Counted from the first letter of the stretch, positions 7,930 to 16,218 are shown. The stretch: DNA of 28,250 nt from UBA9732 sp963615565 (GCA_963615565.1 CAVEGR010000097.1:1-28250); one strand, 5' to 3'. The notes: generated from the sequence alone by a model not told the origin. Numbers and translations: made by a program.

Positions 7930-8790
7930 GTGACTAATTCAGTTAATAAATCTTTATTAAGTCCAAAAGCAATTAGAAGAACAAAAAGTGTTCTTTCTTA
8001 CATTATTAAACTTTTGCTTGGAATTTTATTTGTCTCTCCTCTGATTATAGGTTTGTTGTTCTCAATTCATACAGAGAAAGAACTTAGCCAAATTCCATTA
8101 TATTTGTTTCCAAAAGTTGCAACATTGGAAAACTATGCAAAAGTCTTCACTGATGTTCCTATTTTTAGATACTTATGGAACTCTCTTGTAACTTGTGTTG
8201 TAGCAATTGGATGCCAAGTTCTTTTTGGAAGTCTTGCAGCATATGGCTTTGTTTTCTTTAATTTTAAAGGTAAAAAGTTCTTATGGGCATTAATTCTTGC
8301 AACTATGATGATTCCTGGAGAAGTTGTTGTTATAACAAACTACGTTACTGTTCAACAACTTAAGTTGGTAAATACATATGCTGGATTGTTTATAACTAGT
8401 CTCATTTCAGGAACTAGTATTTTTATGATGCGCCAGTATTATATGCAACTTCCTAAAGATTTCAGAGAAGCTGCAATTTTGGATGGTTGTGGAGAACTTC
8501 AGTTTATGTTGAAGATTTGTGTTCCACTTTCCGTTCCAACAATTGCTGCTTTGGCAATATATCAGTTTATTCATATTTATAATGCTTATTTCTGGCCTTT
8601 GCTAGTTACAAACAAAGACGTATGGAGAACTGTTCAAGTTGGTATTTCTTATCTTGTCACTGGTGATGTTGAGGAATATGGAAAAGTCATTGCAGCAGCT
8701 ATGGTTGCTATGTTCCCATCTGTTGTGGCATATATCTTTGGCCAGGACTATATCATAAAAGGTATGGTTTCCGGTGGTGTCAAAGGTTGA
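7930..8790 (+). CDS. ABC transporter permease, UgpE/MalG type
   Basis: A 286-residue second permease of the CUT1 importer. A first membrane helix lies near residues 22-46 and several more follow. The EAA loop begins near residue 177 (DFREAAILDGCGELQ) and continues with CVPLSVPTIA. The C-terminus GMVSGGVKG matches the typical end of MalG/UgpE proteins (GL..GAVKG). The start is the GTG at 7930, seven bases after AAGGAGG; an ATG at 7925 is out of frame. It lies 12 bases after the partner gene. With that gene it should form the membrane channel used by one or both downstream binding proteins. Confidence 0.9.
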   Translation: MTNSVNKSLLSPKAIRRTKSVLSYIIKLLLGILFVSPLIIGLLFSIHTEKELSQIPLYLFPKVATLENYAKVFTDVPIFRYLWNSLVTCVVAIGCQVLFGSLAAYGFVFFNFKGKKFLWALILATMMIPGEVVVITNYVTVQQLKLVNTYAGLFITSLISGTSIFMMRQYYMQLPKDFREAAILDGCGELQFMLKICVPLSVPTIAALAIYQFIHIYNAYFWPLLVTNKDVWRTVQVGISYLVTGDVEEYGKVIAAAMVAMFPSVVAYIFGQDYIIKGMVSGGVKG

Positions 8791-8802
8791 TTTTGTGAAT
8801 GT

Positions 8803-8825
8803 TTCGGAGGAAAAACTACCCCGAA
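8803..8825 (+). other. Small hairpin between permease and binding-protein genes
   Basis: TTCGG (8803-8807) can pair with CCGAA (8821-8825), followed by A-rich sequence and the ribosome binding site AAAGGAG. A short stem here could stabilise the downstream message and raise binding-protein levels over permease levels, as seen in other ABC operons. Only five base pairs, so weak. Confidence 0.25.
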
Positions 8826-8854
8826 TCTAAAAAAAATAAAAGGAGAAAACGAAA

Positions 8855-10225
8855 ATGAAAAGAGTAACAACCGTACTGCTTATTTTAGCACTCGTTCTTG
8901 GAACCCTATTCGCAACTGGCTCAGCTGAAACAGTAGTTGAGGAAACAAAACCAGAAGGAACTGTAGAAGTTGTTTGGTGGACTTTCCAGGGAAAGGCAAA
9001 CGTTGCTTATTTCCAGACTATTATTGATGCTTTTAATGAAAGTCAATCTGATTACCATGTAACTATTGAGTATCAAGGTTCTCAGAATGAACTTATTGCA
9101 AAGCTTCAGTCAACAGCTCAGGAAGAACTTCCTGCAATGTTCCATATGGCTATTGAGAACATTGGTATGGCTATGTCTGCAGATTATTGTAAACCTCTTC
9201 AGGACTATGTTGATAAGGATAAAGAAGGTTGGCCAGAATTGGCAAAAACCTATACTTCATTCTACAATGCATCCTGTGATGGTGAGGGAAATTTGATTGG
9301 TTATCCACATGGTGTTAGCTATCCTACAATTTATTACAACAAGGATATGCTTGCTGCAGCAGGAATTGACCCAGAATCTCTTAAATCTCTTCCTGGCGTA
9401 CTTGAAGCATGTAGAAAACTTGTTAATGGTGGCTACTGTACATACGGTATTGGCTTCCACACAGATGCTGGTTACTATGTTAATGCATCAATTGCTCGTG
9501 AAGGTGTTGTGGCTTTTGATAACAGAGATGGTCTTGATGGTGACATTACAAAATGTTTGTATCAGGATGGTGGAGAAGCTCAGGCTGCTCTTACAAACTA
9601 TCTCTCATTCTACAAAGATCTTTATGCAGAAAATCTTGCTGTTCCATTTGGCGCAAACTACAGCTCAGAAATTATTCCTTTGATTGCTGCTAACGATTGT
9701 GCAATGCTCTTTGGTGTTATTTCTATGACAACAAAGGTTCTCACTGCTGTTGACGGCAAGTTTGAGGTTGGTGTTGTTCCATGTCCTTCTGTTACTGAAA
9801 ACGGAAAGAGAGAAGGCGAGCCTTCTGGTGGAACATGGGCATTTGTTTGCAACAATGGCAAGAAGTGGGAAATGCAAGGTGCATATGAGTTCATTAAATT
9901 TGCTTCTAAGGGTGAATGGGCTGGTTATTTTGCTTCAAAGACTGGTTATCTTGCTCCAAGCACAGATGCATACAATAGTGAAGTTTATCAGAACTATCTC
10001 ACAAATATTTTCCCAGGCGTCATGACAGCTTACGAAAGTCTTGAAGCTTGTAAGGGTGAAGCTCTAATGCCAGTTTGCAGCATTTCTTCCTCAATCAAAT
10101 CTGCTGGAAAACTTGCTGTTGAGACTGTTTGTAACAATCCAACTGATGCAACTGTTAAGGCTGCTGTTAAGACTGCATATGAACAGATTCAGGATGCATT
10201 GGATCTTGCAAATATGAATATCTAA
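8855..10225 (+). CDS. UgpB-like extracellular solute-binding protein, copy 1
   Basis: A 456-residue periplasmic binding protein. Residues 1 to about 21 are a signal peptide (basic start, hydrophobic core, then LFATGSAE); no lipobox cysteine is present, a pattern frequent in Treponema and Sphaerochaeta binding proteins. The mature part begins with VEVVWWT, like the first strand of UgpB (glycerol-3-phosphate/glycerophosphodiester binding). It continues with GYPHGVSYPTIYYNKDM and ends its last lobe with FASKTGYLAPSTDAYN, close to the UgpB segment HQKTGYLPITKAAYD. Start at 8855 after AAAGGAG. It is followed by a close paralogue. The family fit is good; the ligand is not certain and could be a phosphodiester or a sugar. 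Confidence 0.88.
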   Translation: MKRVTTVLLILALVLGTLFATGSAETVVEETKPEGTVEVVWWTFQGKANVAYFQTIIDAFNESQSDYHVTIEYQGSQNELIAKLQSTAQEELPAMFHMAIENIGMAMSADYCKPLQDYVDKDKEGWPELAKTYTSFYNASCDGEGNLIGYPHGVSYPTIYYNKDMLAAAGIDPESLKSLPGVLEACRKLVNGGYCTYGIGFHTDAGYYVNASIAREGVVAFDNRDGLDGDITKCLYQDGGEAQAALTNYLSFYKDLYAENLAVPFGANYSSEIIPLIAANDCAMLFGVISMTTKVLTAVDGKFEVGVVPCPSVTENGKREGEPSGGTWAFVCNNGKKWEMQGAYEFIKFASKGEWAGYFASKTGYLAPSTDAYNSEVYQNYLTNIFPGVMTAYESLEACKGEALMPVCSISSSIKSAGKLAVETVCNNPTDATVKAAVKTAYEQIQDALDLANMNI

Positions 10226-10240
10226 TTTAAGGATTTAGTG

Positions 10241-11617
10241 ATGAAAAAAATAACAATTTTATTACTTGTTTTAATTCTTTCTTTTGGTTCTTTGTTTGCT
10301 GCAGGAAACACTGAAGCTCAGAGTGCTGTTGAAGAACAGAAACCAGAAGGAACTGTTGAGGTTGTCTGGTGGACAAACTTAGGAAAGGCTAATGTTTCTT
10401 ATTTGCAGACAATCATTGATGCATTTAATGAAAGTCAGTCAGATTATCATGTTACAATTGAGTACCAGGGTGGAAACAATGAGTTGATTGCAAAGATGCA
10501 ATCCACAAATAAGGAAGGACTTCCTGCAATGTTCCACGGTTCAATTGAGAATATCGGAATGTACATGACTGCAGACTATTGCAAGCCATTGCAGTACTTC
10601 CTTGACCAAGATGAAGAAGGCTGGCCAGAATTGGAGCATACATATGCTTCTGTGTATAATGCTTCTTGTGATGGTGAAGGCAACTTGATTGGTTATCCTA
10701 CAGGCTATAGCTATCCTACAATTTATTACAATAAGGATATGTTTGAGGCAGCTGGTATTGATCCAACTTCTCTTTCTTCCTTGCCAGGCGTTCTTGAAGC
10801 ATGTAGAAAGCTTGTAAATGGTGGATATTGTAAGTATGGTATTGGCTTCCACAATTCAGCTGGATACTATCTTAGTGCTTCTATTGCACGTGAAGGCGTT
10901 ATTGCATTTGATAATAGAGACGGCCTTGATGGTACAATTACAAAGTGTTTGTATCAGGACGGTGGTGAAGCTCAAGCAGCTATCACAAACTATTTGATGT
11001 TCTACAAAGATCTTTATGCTGAAGAACTTGCTGTTCCATTTGGTGCTAACTATAGCTCAGAAATTATTCCTTTGATTGCTTCAAATGATTGTGCAATGCT
11101 TTTTGGTGTTATTTCTATGACAACAAAACTATTGACTGCTGTTGATGGCAAATTTGAAGTTGGAATTGTTCCATGCCCATCTGTAACAGAGAATGGTAAG
11201 CGTGAAGGTGAGCCATCTGGTGGTACTTGGGTATTTGTATGTGACAACGGAAATAAGTGGCAGATGCAGGGTGCTTATGAGTTCATTAAGTTTGCTTCAA
11301 AGGGTGAATGGGCTGGTTACTTTGCTTCAAAGACTGGTTATCTTGCTCCAAGTACAGATGCATACAACAGTGAAGTCTACCAGAACTACCTTACAAACAT
11401 TTTCCCAGGTGTCATGACAGCCTACGAAAGTCTTGATGCATGTAAGGGTCAGGCTCTAATGCCACTTTCTAGTGTTTCTTCTTCAATTAAGGACGCTGGA
11501 AAAGTTGCAGTTGAGACTGTTTGTAATAATCCAACAGAAGAGACTGTTTATGCTGCAGTTAAGACAGCTTATGAACAGATGCAGGATGCACTTGATCTTG
11601 CAAACATGAATATCTAA
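10241..11617 (+). CDS. UgpB-like extracellular solute-binding protein, copy 2
   Basis: A 458-residue tandem paralogue of the preceding protein. By hand alignment the mature parts are about 86% identical (some 57 differences in 424 columns), including an unbroken identical stretch of over 50 residues around FASKGEWAGYF. The signal peptide differs more (LFAAGNTEAQ). Differences cluster at places likely to line the ligand cleft: WWTFQG/WWTNLG, FHMAIENIGMAM/FHGSIENIGMYM, YPHGVSYP/YPTGYSYP and FHTDAGYYVN/FHNSAGYYLS. I start it at ATG 10241, seven bases after TTAAGGA, rather than the GTG three bases earlier. It lies 15 bases after copy 1, so both are expressed together and probably share the same permeases with different ligand preference. 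Confidence 0.88.
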   Translation: MKKITILLLVLILSFGSLFAAGNTEAQSAVEEQKPEGTVEVVWWTNLGKANVSYLQTIIDAFNESQSDYHVTIEYQGGNNELIAKMQSTNKEGLPAMFHGSIENIGMYMTADYCKPLQYFLDQDEEGWPELEHTYASVYNASCDGEGNLIGYPTGYSYPTIYYNKDMFEAAGIDPTSLSSLPGVLEACRKLVNGGYCKYGIGFHNSAGYYLSASIAREGVIAFDNRDGLDGTITKCLYQDGGEAQAAITNYLMFYKDLYAEELAVPFGANYSSEIIPLIASNDCAMLFGVISMTTKLLTAVDGKFEVGIVPCPSVTENGKREGEPSGGTWVFVCDNGNKWQMQGAYEFIKFASKGEWAGYFASKTGYLAPSTDAYNSEVYQNYLTNIFPGVMTAYESLDACKGQALMPLSSVSSSIKDAGKVAVETVCNNPTEETVYAAVKTAYEQMQDALDLANMNI

Positions 11618-11639
11618 AAAACTATTAAAATGATATTAA

Positions 11640-11681
11640 GGAGGTTTTTGCAACGCTTGAGAAAACGATGCAAGAACCTCC
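11640..11681 (+). terminator. Hairpin between binding protein and phosphodiesterase
   Basis: GGAGGTTTTTGCA (11640-11652) pairs with TGCAAGAACCTCC (11669-11681), 13 bp with one wobble, around a 16-base loop. It shares its arms with the hairpins at 1360 and 6963. There is no following T-run, so it may only reduce read-through. It also contains an ATG (11668) in frame with the next gene, which I do not take as the start. Confidence 0.5.
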
Positions 11682-11694
11682 AAATGAGAGTTTT

Positions 11695-13014
11695 ATGAAA
11701 AAAAGATTACTTGTTTTTTCAGTTGATGCTATGGTTAGAGAAGATGTAGATCAACTGCTTAAAAAGCCTAATTTTGGTTCTGTGATGAAGGATAGTTCAC
11801 AGGTAACTCACATAAGAACCATATATCCATCTATTACTTATCCAGCTCATACCAGTATTGTTACCGGTTGTTATCCAAACAAACATGGTATAGTAAGTAA
11901 TTTCTTATTTACCACAACAGATAAAGAACAAAACTGGGTTTGGTCTCATTCTAACGTAAAAGTCAAAGATTTTTTTGATTATGCTAAGGCTGCGGGATAC
12001 ACAACTGGTTGTGTAGGTTGGCCTGTAACTGGTTCGCACAAAAGTATCGATTATCTTGTAAATGAGTGTTGGATGCCTCTTGAAGGTGATACTCTTGAAT
12101 CTTGCTTTAAAAGAGAAGGCTCTTCAGATGAGATGATTGAAATTATTAAGTCAAACTCTCACTTCCTTCCTCCCACTTTCTTTGACGGTGGAAGAGCAAA
12201 CTTTATGGTTCAACCATACATTGACAACTTCACCATTGCGTGTGCTTGTGACACAATCAAAAAATTCAAGCCAGAAGTCATGTTTGTGCATAATGGAATA
12301 ATGGATGACACAAGACATAAATATGGTGTATTTAACAAGGAAGTAGATTCTTCATTGAATTTTGTGGATGAACAATTTGGTCTTTTAATGGATGCATTAA
12401 AGCAAGCTGGTGTTTATGAACAGACAAATATTGTTGTTGTAAGCGACCACGGCCAAATTGAAACAAAACGTATCATTAAGCCCAATGTATATTTGCGTGA
12501 ACATGGCTTTATCCAAGCCGATTCTGAGGGTAATGTTACGGATTGGAAAGCATTTTGTTTATCAGATGCTATGAGTGATCTTGTTTATCTTAAAGATCCT
12601 AATGATAAAGAAACTTATGATGCAGTTTATAAACTCTTGTCCAATATGGCTGAAGAAGGCATATATGGATTTACTGAAGTTTTGACTGCAGAAGAAATTG
12701 ATAAAAGAGAACATCTAAACGGTGATTTCTCTTTTGTTCTTGAAGGTGATGGTTATACATCATTCAGCGATTCTGTTGTAAGACCTGTTCTTAAACCTTA
12801 TAACTATAAGGATTATCGTTTCTCTAGAGCAACACATGGCTATAATCCAGATCTTGGACCTCAACCAATAATGAATGTTACTGGCCCAGATTTCAAGAAA
12901 AATGTTATTGTGGATCGTAGGCCTATTGTTGATGAGGCACCAACTCTTGCAAAGATGCTTGGTTTTGATATGCCAACTGCTGATGGCAAACCTATTGAAG
13001 AATTTTTGAAGTAA
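11695..13014 (+). CDS. Type I phosphodiesterase / nucleotide pyrophosphatase family protein
   Basis: A 439-residue cytoplasmic hydrolase of the alkaline phosphatase superfamily (Phosphodiest/NPP family), expected to cleave phosphodiester or pyrophosphate bonds with two metal ions. The metal and nucleophile sites are visible: D11 in FSVDAM, T48 in YPSITYPAHTSIVTG, D205 and H208 in DDTRHK, D251/H252 in VVSDHGQ, and H381 in RATHGYNPD. The start is set at ATG 11695 (MKKRLLVFSVDAM), since the in-frame ATG at 11668 lies in a hairpin and would add nine residues not typical of the family. No signal peptide, so it acts on imported substrate. Its place after a UgpB-like transporter suggests an imported phosphodiester; nucleotide sugars or phosphonates are alternatives. 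Confidence 0.87.
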   Translation: MKKRLLVFSVDAMVREDVDQLLKKPNFGSVMKDSSQVTHIRTIYPSITYPAHTSIVTGCYPNKHGIVSNFLFTTTDKEQNWVWSHSNVKVKDFFDYAKAAGYTTGCVGWPVTGSHKSIDYLVNECWMPLEGDTLESCFKREGSSDEMIEIIKSNSHFLPPTFFDGGRANFMVQPYIDNFTIACACDTIKKFKPEVMFVHNGIMDDTRHKYGVFNKEVDSSLNFVDEQFGLLMDALKQAGVYEQTNIVVVSDHGQIETKRIIKPNVYLREHGFIQADSEGNVTDWKAFCLSDAMSDLVYLKDPNDKETYDAVYKLLSNMAEEGIYGFTEVLTAEEIDKREHLNGDFSFVLEGDGYTSFSDSVVRPVLKPYNYKDYRFSRATHGYNPDLGPQPIMNVTGPDFKKNVIVDRRPIVDEAPTLAKMLGFDMPTADGKPIEEFLK

Positions 13015-13020
13015 ACCTTT

Positions 13021-13881
13021 ATGAATACTTGTGCTAATACTTGTTCAGATCATGACTTTTTAAAGTTGGTTCTTGTTTCTGATATTCATCTTATTCACGA
13101 GGGTGATGGAGAAGGGCTCTCAAGAAAGTTCATTCCAAATAAAGAACTTCCAAACACTCTTGAACTCTTCTCCAAGATTGTAAACGATGAAATTAAGCCG
13201 GATCTTGTTATTGATTTAGGTGATAGAATTATTGATTTAAACAAAGAATATGATATTGAGCATACACTACAAGTATTTCAAGCCGTTGATGATAGCGTGA
13301 ACTGCCCTGTTTTTCATGTTGATGGCAATCACGATATCATCAACCTTTCAAAAGAGGAGTTATCTAAACTTTTTCATAGTCCAATGCTTCCTTATTCCAC
13401 TATATTTAATGGGTGGAAGTTGATCTTTATTGATTCTCATGATCCTATGATAAAAAAATGTGGAGGCCAGCTATCTGAAAATCAACTTGAATGGCTTACA
13501 CATGAAATGAACTGTGATAATTTACCTAAGATTGTCTTTAGTCATCATCCACTAAACCAGCATTATGTTGATAGAAATTTATGCATTCCATCTAAATTTT
13601 ATCCACTTATGATTCTACAGAACAAAGAAGAGGTTAAATCTATTCTTGAAAGTGGAAAAAATTTTGTTGCACATGCTTCTGGACATCTTCATTTTTGGGG
13701 TCTTAGGACTACTAATCATGGCACATATATTGTAAATCCTCCACTTTCAGTTTTATATCCTAATAACGAAAGTACTCCAGGATATTTTATGGAAGTTTAT
13801 CTTTGGAAAGATGGTAGAGTTGATTGCCTTGTTCATTCTGTAAATCCAAGAAGAGTTGAAGGCAGTTTTACTAATAGATAA
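13021..13881 (+). CDS. Calcineurin-like metallophosphoesterase
   Basis: A 286-residue cytoplasmic phosphoesterase with the full two-metal signature: D21-x-H23 (VSDIHL), D68 (DLGDR), N103/H104/D105 (GNHD), H175 (FSHHP) and H222-x-H224 (GHLHFWG). The order and spacing resemble the class III cyclic-nucleotide phosphodiesterase/GpdQ group, which includes a glycerophosphodiesterase, so a phosphodiester or phosphomonoester produced from the imported compound is a sensible substrate. It starts seven bases after the preceding stop; no clear ribosome binding site is visible, so translation may be coupled to the upstream gene. Activity on cyclic nucleotides is the main alternative. Confidence 0.87.
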   Translation: MNTCANTCSDHDFLKLVLVSDIHLIHEGDGEGLSRKFIPNKELPNTLELFSKIVNDEIKPDLVIDLGDRIIDLNKEYDIEHTLQVFQAVDDSVNCPVFHVDGNHDIINLSKEELSKLFHSPMLPYSTIFNGWKLIFIDSHDPMIKKCGGQLSENQLEWLTHEMNCDNLPKIVFSHHPLNQHYVDRNLCIPSKFYPLMILQNKEEVKSILESGKNFVAHASGHLHFWGLRTTNHGTYIVNPPLSVLYPNNESTPGYFMEVYLWKDGRVDCLVHSVNPRRVEGSFTNR

Positions 13882-13918
13882 TTATATCTCAAAAGGTTTA
13901 TTAAAAAGGAGTTTTTTT

Positions 13919-14920
13919 GTGAATAAAAGATTTTTATTTTCTGTTGTTTTAATATTGTTTGCCTGTGTATGTGCATTTGCACTTACAGAAGCAGATTATA
14001 CTGAGTTTGGACCATATACAAGACAAGTTTTTGATACAGAAAATGATGCTGGAACACTTACAGTAAGATACCTTGAAACTTATTCATATATGCAAAATGG
14101 TGAAAAAGTTCTTGCTGGAGATTGTAGTGTTTACATCTCACCTGAAGGTCTTGTTATGATGATTGACTGTAGTAGCCAACCTTGTTTTAGTGAAGTAGAT
14201 AAACAGCTACAGATGATGGGCATTACAAAGATAGACATATTTGTCATGTCTCATCCTCATTCAGACCACATTGGAGCCTTTAGCCAAATTGCAGCCAAAT
14301 ATCCAATTGGTCATGTTTATAAAAACTCAGTCAATTATACAAGTGGAACATATTCTAATACCATGAATGACATCAAAACTAGAGGAATTCCTTATACAAT
14401 TCTCTATGCAGGCGATGAATTCATGTTTGGTGAATATATCACAGTCAAATGTTATGCACCAACAGAAGAGAAAGTAGGTGGAAAAGAAAGTGCAGAACCT
14501 GGTGATATGAACGGAACTTCTCTTGCATTAAAAATTACTTACGGAGAATCTTCTTTCTGGTCAAGTGGAGATCTTTATGTTAAGGATGAGCAGGATCTAA
14601 TGGCTTCTTATTCTGCAGAAGAACTTTCTGCTGATATAATGAAGATGAATCATCATGGAAAAGCAACTTCTAACTATAAGGATTTTATCAAAACAATTGG
14701 TCCTAAGATGGCAATTGGTATGTATGATCTCATTGAAGATAAAACTGTTGCTCAAAGATATAAGTATTTATGCAAAGTTGACCAAGTTTTCTACACTCCT
14801 ACAGACGGTAGCGTAAGAGTACGGACAACAGGGGATGGAACATACGATATTCAGACATCAAAAATAAGAACAATAAAATGGTATGGCGATATTTCTGAAA
14901 ATGGCCATTACGAAATATAG
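13919..14920 (+). CDS. Secreted metallo-beta-lactamase-fold hydrolase (ComEC C-terminal-like)
   Basis: A 333-residue protein with a signal peptide (NKRFLFSVVLILFACVCAFA), so probably periplasmic or exported. The metallo-beta-lactamase fold is shown by H112-x-H114-x-D116-H117 in SHPHSDH, GD at 217-218 (SSGDLY) and KMNHHG at 242-247. This last motif and the layout match the hydrolase domain of ComEC/Rec2-related secreted proteins, some of which are phosphodiesterases or nucleases. I choose GTG 13919, seven bases after AAGGAG (13906-13911). The frame is open further upstream only into the end of the previous gene. Its neighbours suggest a phosphoester substrate outside the cytoplasm, but DNA, nucleotides or a lactone are also possible. 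Confidence 0.83.
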   Translation: MNKRFLFSVVLILFACVCAFALTEADYTEFGPYTRQVFDTENDAGTLTVRYLETYSYMQNGEKVLAGDCSVYISPEGLVMMIDCSSQPCFSEVDKQLQMMGITKIDIFVMSHPHSDHIGAFSQIAAKYPIGHVYKNSVNYTSGTYSNTMNDIKTRGIPYTILYAGDEFMFGEYITVKCYAPTEEKVGGKESAEPGDMNGTSLALKITYGESSFWSSGDLYVKDEQDLMASYSAEELSADIMKMNHHGKATSNYKDFIKTIGPKMAIGMYDLIEDKTVAQRYKYLCKVDQVFYTPTDGSVRVRTTGDGTYDIQTSKIRTIKWYGDISENGHYEI

Positions 14921-14929
14921 GTTTTGTAG

Positions 14930-14958
14930 TTGAATTTTGATTGCTTCATCCTTATAAT
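14930..14958 (+). promoter_or_regulatory. Strong sigma-70-type promoter for the nucleoside-binding protein
   Basis: TTGAAT (14930-14935) and TATAAT (14953-14958) are separated by exactly 17 bp. This is the best promoter-like sequence in the window. Transcription would start near 14965, giving a leader of about 45 bases. Confidence 0.7.
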
Positions 14959-14972
14959 TGAACTTGTATGAC

Positions 14973-14990
14973 TTCCTCTGTAGTGAGGAA
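14973..14990 (+). other. Short hairpin in the leader
   Basis: TTCCTC pairs with GAGGAA around TGTAGT, just ahead of the ribosome binding site TTGGAGG (14996-15002). It may protect the 5' end of the message or modulate initiation. The leader is too short for a known purine riboswitch. Confidence 0.4.
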
Positions 14991-15008
14991 AAATTTTGGA
15001 GGAAAAAA

Positions 15009-16130
15009 ATGAAGAAAGCATTGTTCATTCTTTTAGTTCTTTGCCTTTCATTCTCTGTTTTCGCACAGGGTGCTCAAGAAGCACAGCAGACAGCAGAATC
15101 AAAGTATGCTATTGCAATGATTACTGACTCTGGCGATATCACAGACCAGTCTTTTAACCAGTCAACTTATGAAGCTTGTAGAGACTATGCAAACGCACAT
15201 GGAATTAAGTTCCAGTATTACAAGCCAACTGGTGACTCAAACGAAGCAAGAGAAGCTTCAATTGAAAAGGCTATTGACGAGGGTTTTAATATTGTTGTCA
15301 TGCCTGGTTACCTTTTTGGTGCTGCAATTGCAAAAGTTGCCCCACAGTATCCAGATATTAAGTTTGTAGCTCTTGATGTTTCTGAAGGTGATGTAGGCGG
15401 AGCTATTAGCAATGTTTACTGCATGCTTTATCAAGAAGAGATTGCAGGTTACCTTGCAGGTTATGCAACAGTTGCTCTTGGTTACACAAACCTTGGTTTC
15501 TGTGGTGGTATGGCTGTTCCAGCAGTTATCCGCTATGGTTACGGTTTTGTTCAGGGCGCAGATGCTGCAGCAGCTAAGCTTGGCAAGACAGGAACAATCC
15601 AGTATACATATGCAAACCAGTTCTTTGGTGATGCAGACGTAACAGCAGCTATGGATACAATGTATGCTAATGGTGCAGAAGTTGTATTTGCTTGCGGTGG
15701 TGGTGTTTATACATCAGTTGCTGAAGCAGCAGCTAAAGTTGGCAAGAAGCTTGTTGGTGTTGACGTAGACCAGAAGGGTATCATTGATGGCGCTTATGGT
15801 GCAGGTCTTACACTTACATCTGCAATGAAGGGTCTCTATGCTTCAACTCAAGCAGCTCTTAAGACAATCATTGAAGACGAAGCATGGGATTCAGTTGCTG
15901 GCACATTCGCAACTCTTGGTCTTGTTTCTGGTTCAGATGTTGATTCTAACTTTGTTGGTATCCCAACTGGCGATGGAACAGAATGGTCAGATTCTTTCAC
16001 TTTTGCTGATTATGTTGCACTCGTAAATGATGTTTACACTGGAAAACTTGTTATCTCCAATGACACATCAGTTTCAGCTGCTGACAATGCAAAGGTTCTC
16101 ACTGTTAAGGATCTTGGAAACATCAAATAA
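15009..16130 (+). CDS. BMP/PnrA-family nucleoside-binding protein
   Basis: A 373-residue binding protein of the basic membrane protein family, whose best-studied members (PnrA/TmpC of Treponema pallidum) bind purine nucleosides. The signal peptide ends near VFAQGAQEA and has a cysteine only inside the hydrophobic core, not in a clear lipobox. The first strand, IAMITDSGDITDQSFNQSTYE, matches the BMP ligand region (GG..D.SFNQ). Later come VVMPGYLFGAAI and the characteristic ALDVSEGDVG. Start at ATG 15009, with TTGGAGG six bases upstream. A dedicated promoter in front and a strong terminator behind allow much higher expression than the ATPase and permeases downstream. Ligand assignment to nucleosides is by family. 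Confidence 0.9.
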   Translation: MKKALFILLVLCLSFSVFAQGAQEAQQTAESKYAIAMITDSGDITDQSFNQSTYEACRDYANAHGIKFQYYKPTGDSNEAREASIEKAIDEGFNIVVMPGYLFGAAIAKVAPQYPDIKFVALDVSEGDVGGAISNVYCMLYQEEIAGYLAGYATVALGYTNLGFCGGMAVPAVIRYGYGFVQGADAAAAKLGKTGTIQYTYANQFFGDADVTAAMDTMYANGAEVVFACGGGVYTSVAEAAAKVGKKLVGVDVDQKGIIDGAYGAGLTLTSAMKGLYASTQAALKTIIEDEAWDSVAGTFATLGLVSGSDVDSNFVGIPTGDGTEWSDSFTFADYVALVNDVYTGKLVISNDTSVSAADNAKVLTVKDLGNIK

Positions 16131-16156
16131 GATAAAATCTAAAGATGTTATCAATT

Positions 16157-16185
16157 GGGTCACCATTTTGGTGACCCTTTTTTTT
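16157..16185 (+). terminator. Strong rho-independent terminator
   Basis: GGGTCACC (16157-16164) and GGTGACCC (16170-16177) form a perfect 8-bp stem with loop ATTTT, followed by eight Ts. It separates the highly expressed binding protein from the rest of the transporter. Confidence 0.93.
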
Positions 16186-16212
16186 GCTTTTCTATTGTGA
16201 ATAGAGCTAAGG

Positions 16213-16218
16213 TATAAT
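16213..16218 (+). promoter_or_regulatory. Candidate -10 box for the nucleoside ABC operon
   Basis: A perfect TATAAT about 60 bases before the ATPase gene. The -35 region is poor (TTCTAT at 16190-16195, 17 bp away). A promoter here would explain expression past the strong terminator just upstream. Confidence 0.4.

Noticed and set aside
11668..11694. Upstream ATG of the phosphodiesterase gene
   Set aside because: It sits at the edge of a 13-bp hairpin arm and adds nine residues with no family support; ATG 11695 gives the expected MKKRLLVFSVDAM start.
14965..15008. Purine riboswitch before the nucleoside-binding protein
   Set aside because: The leader from the promoter is only about 45 bases, too short for the three-way junction, and the conserved core was not seen.
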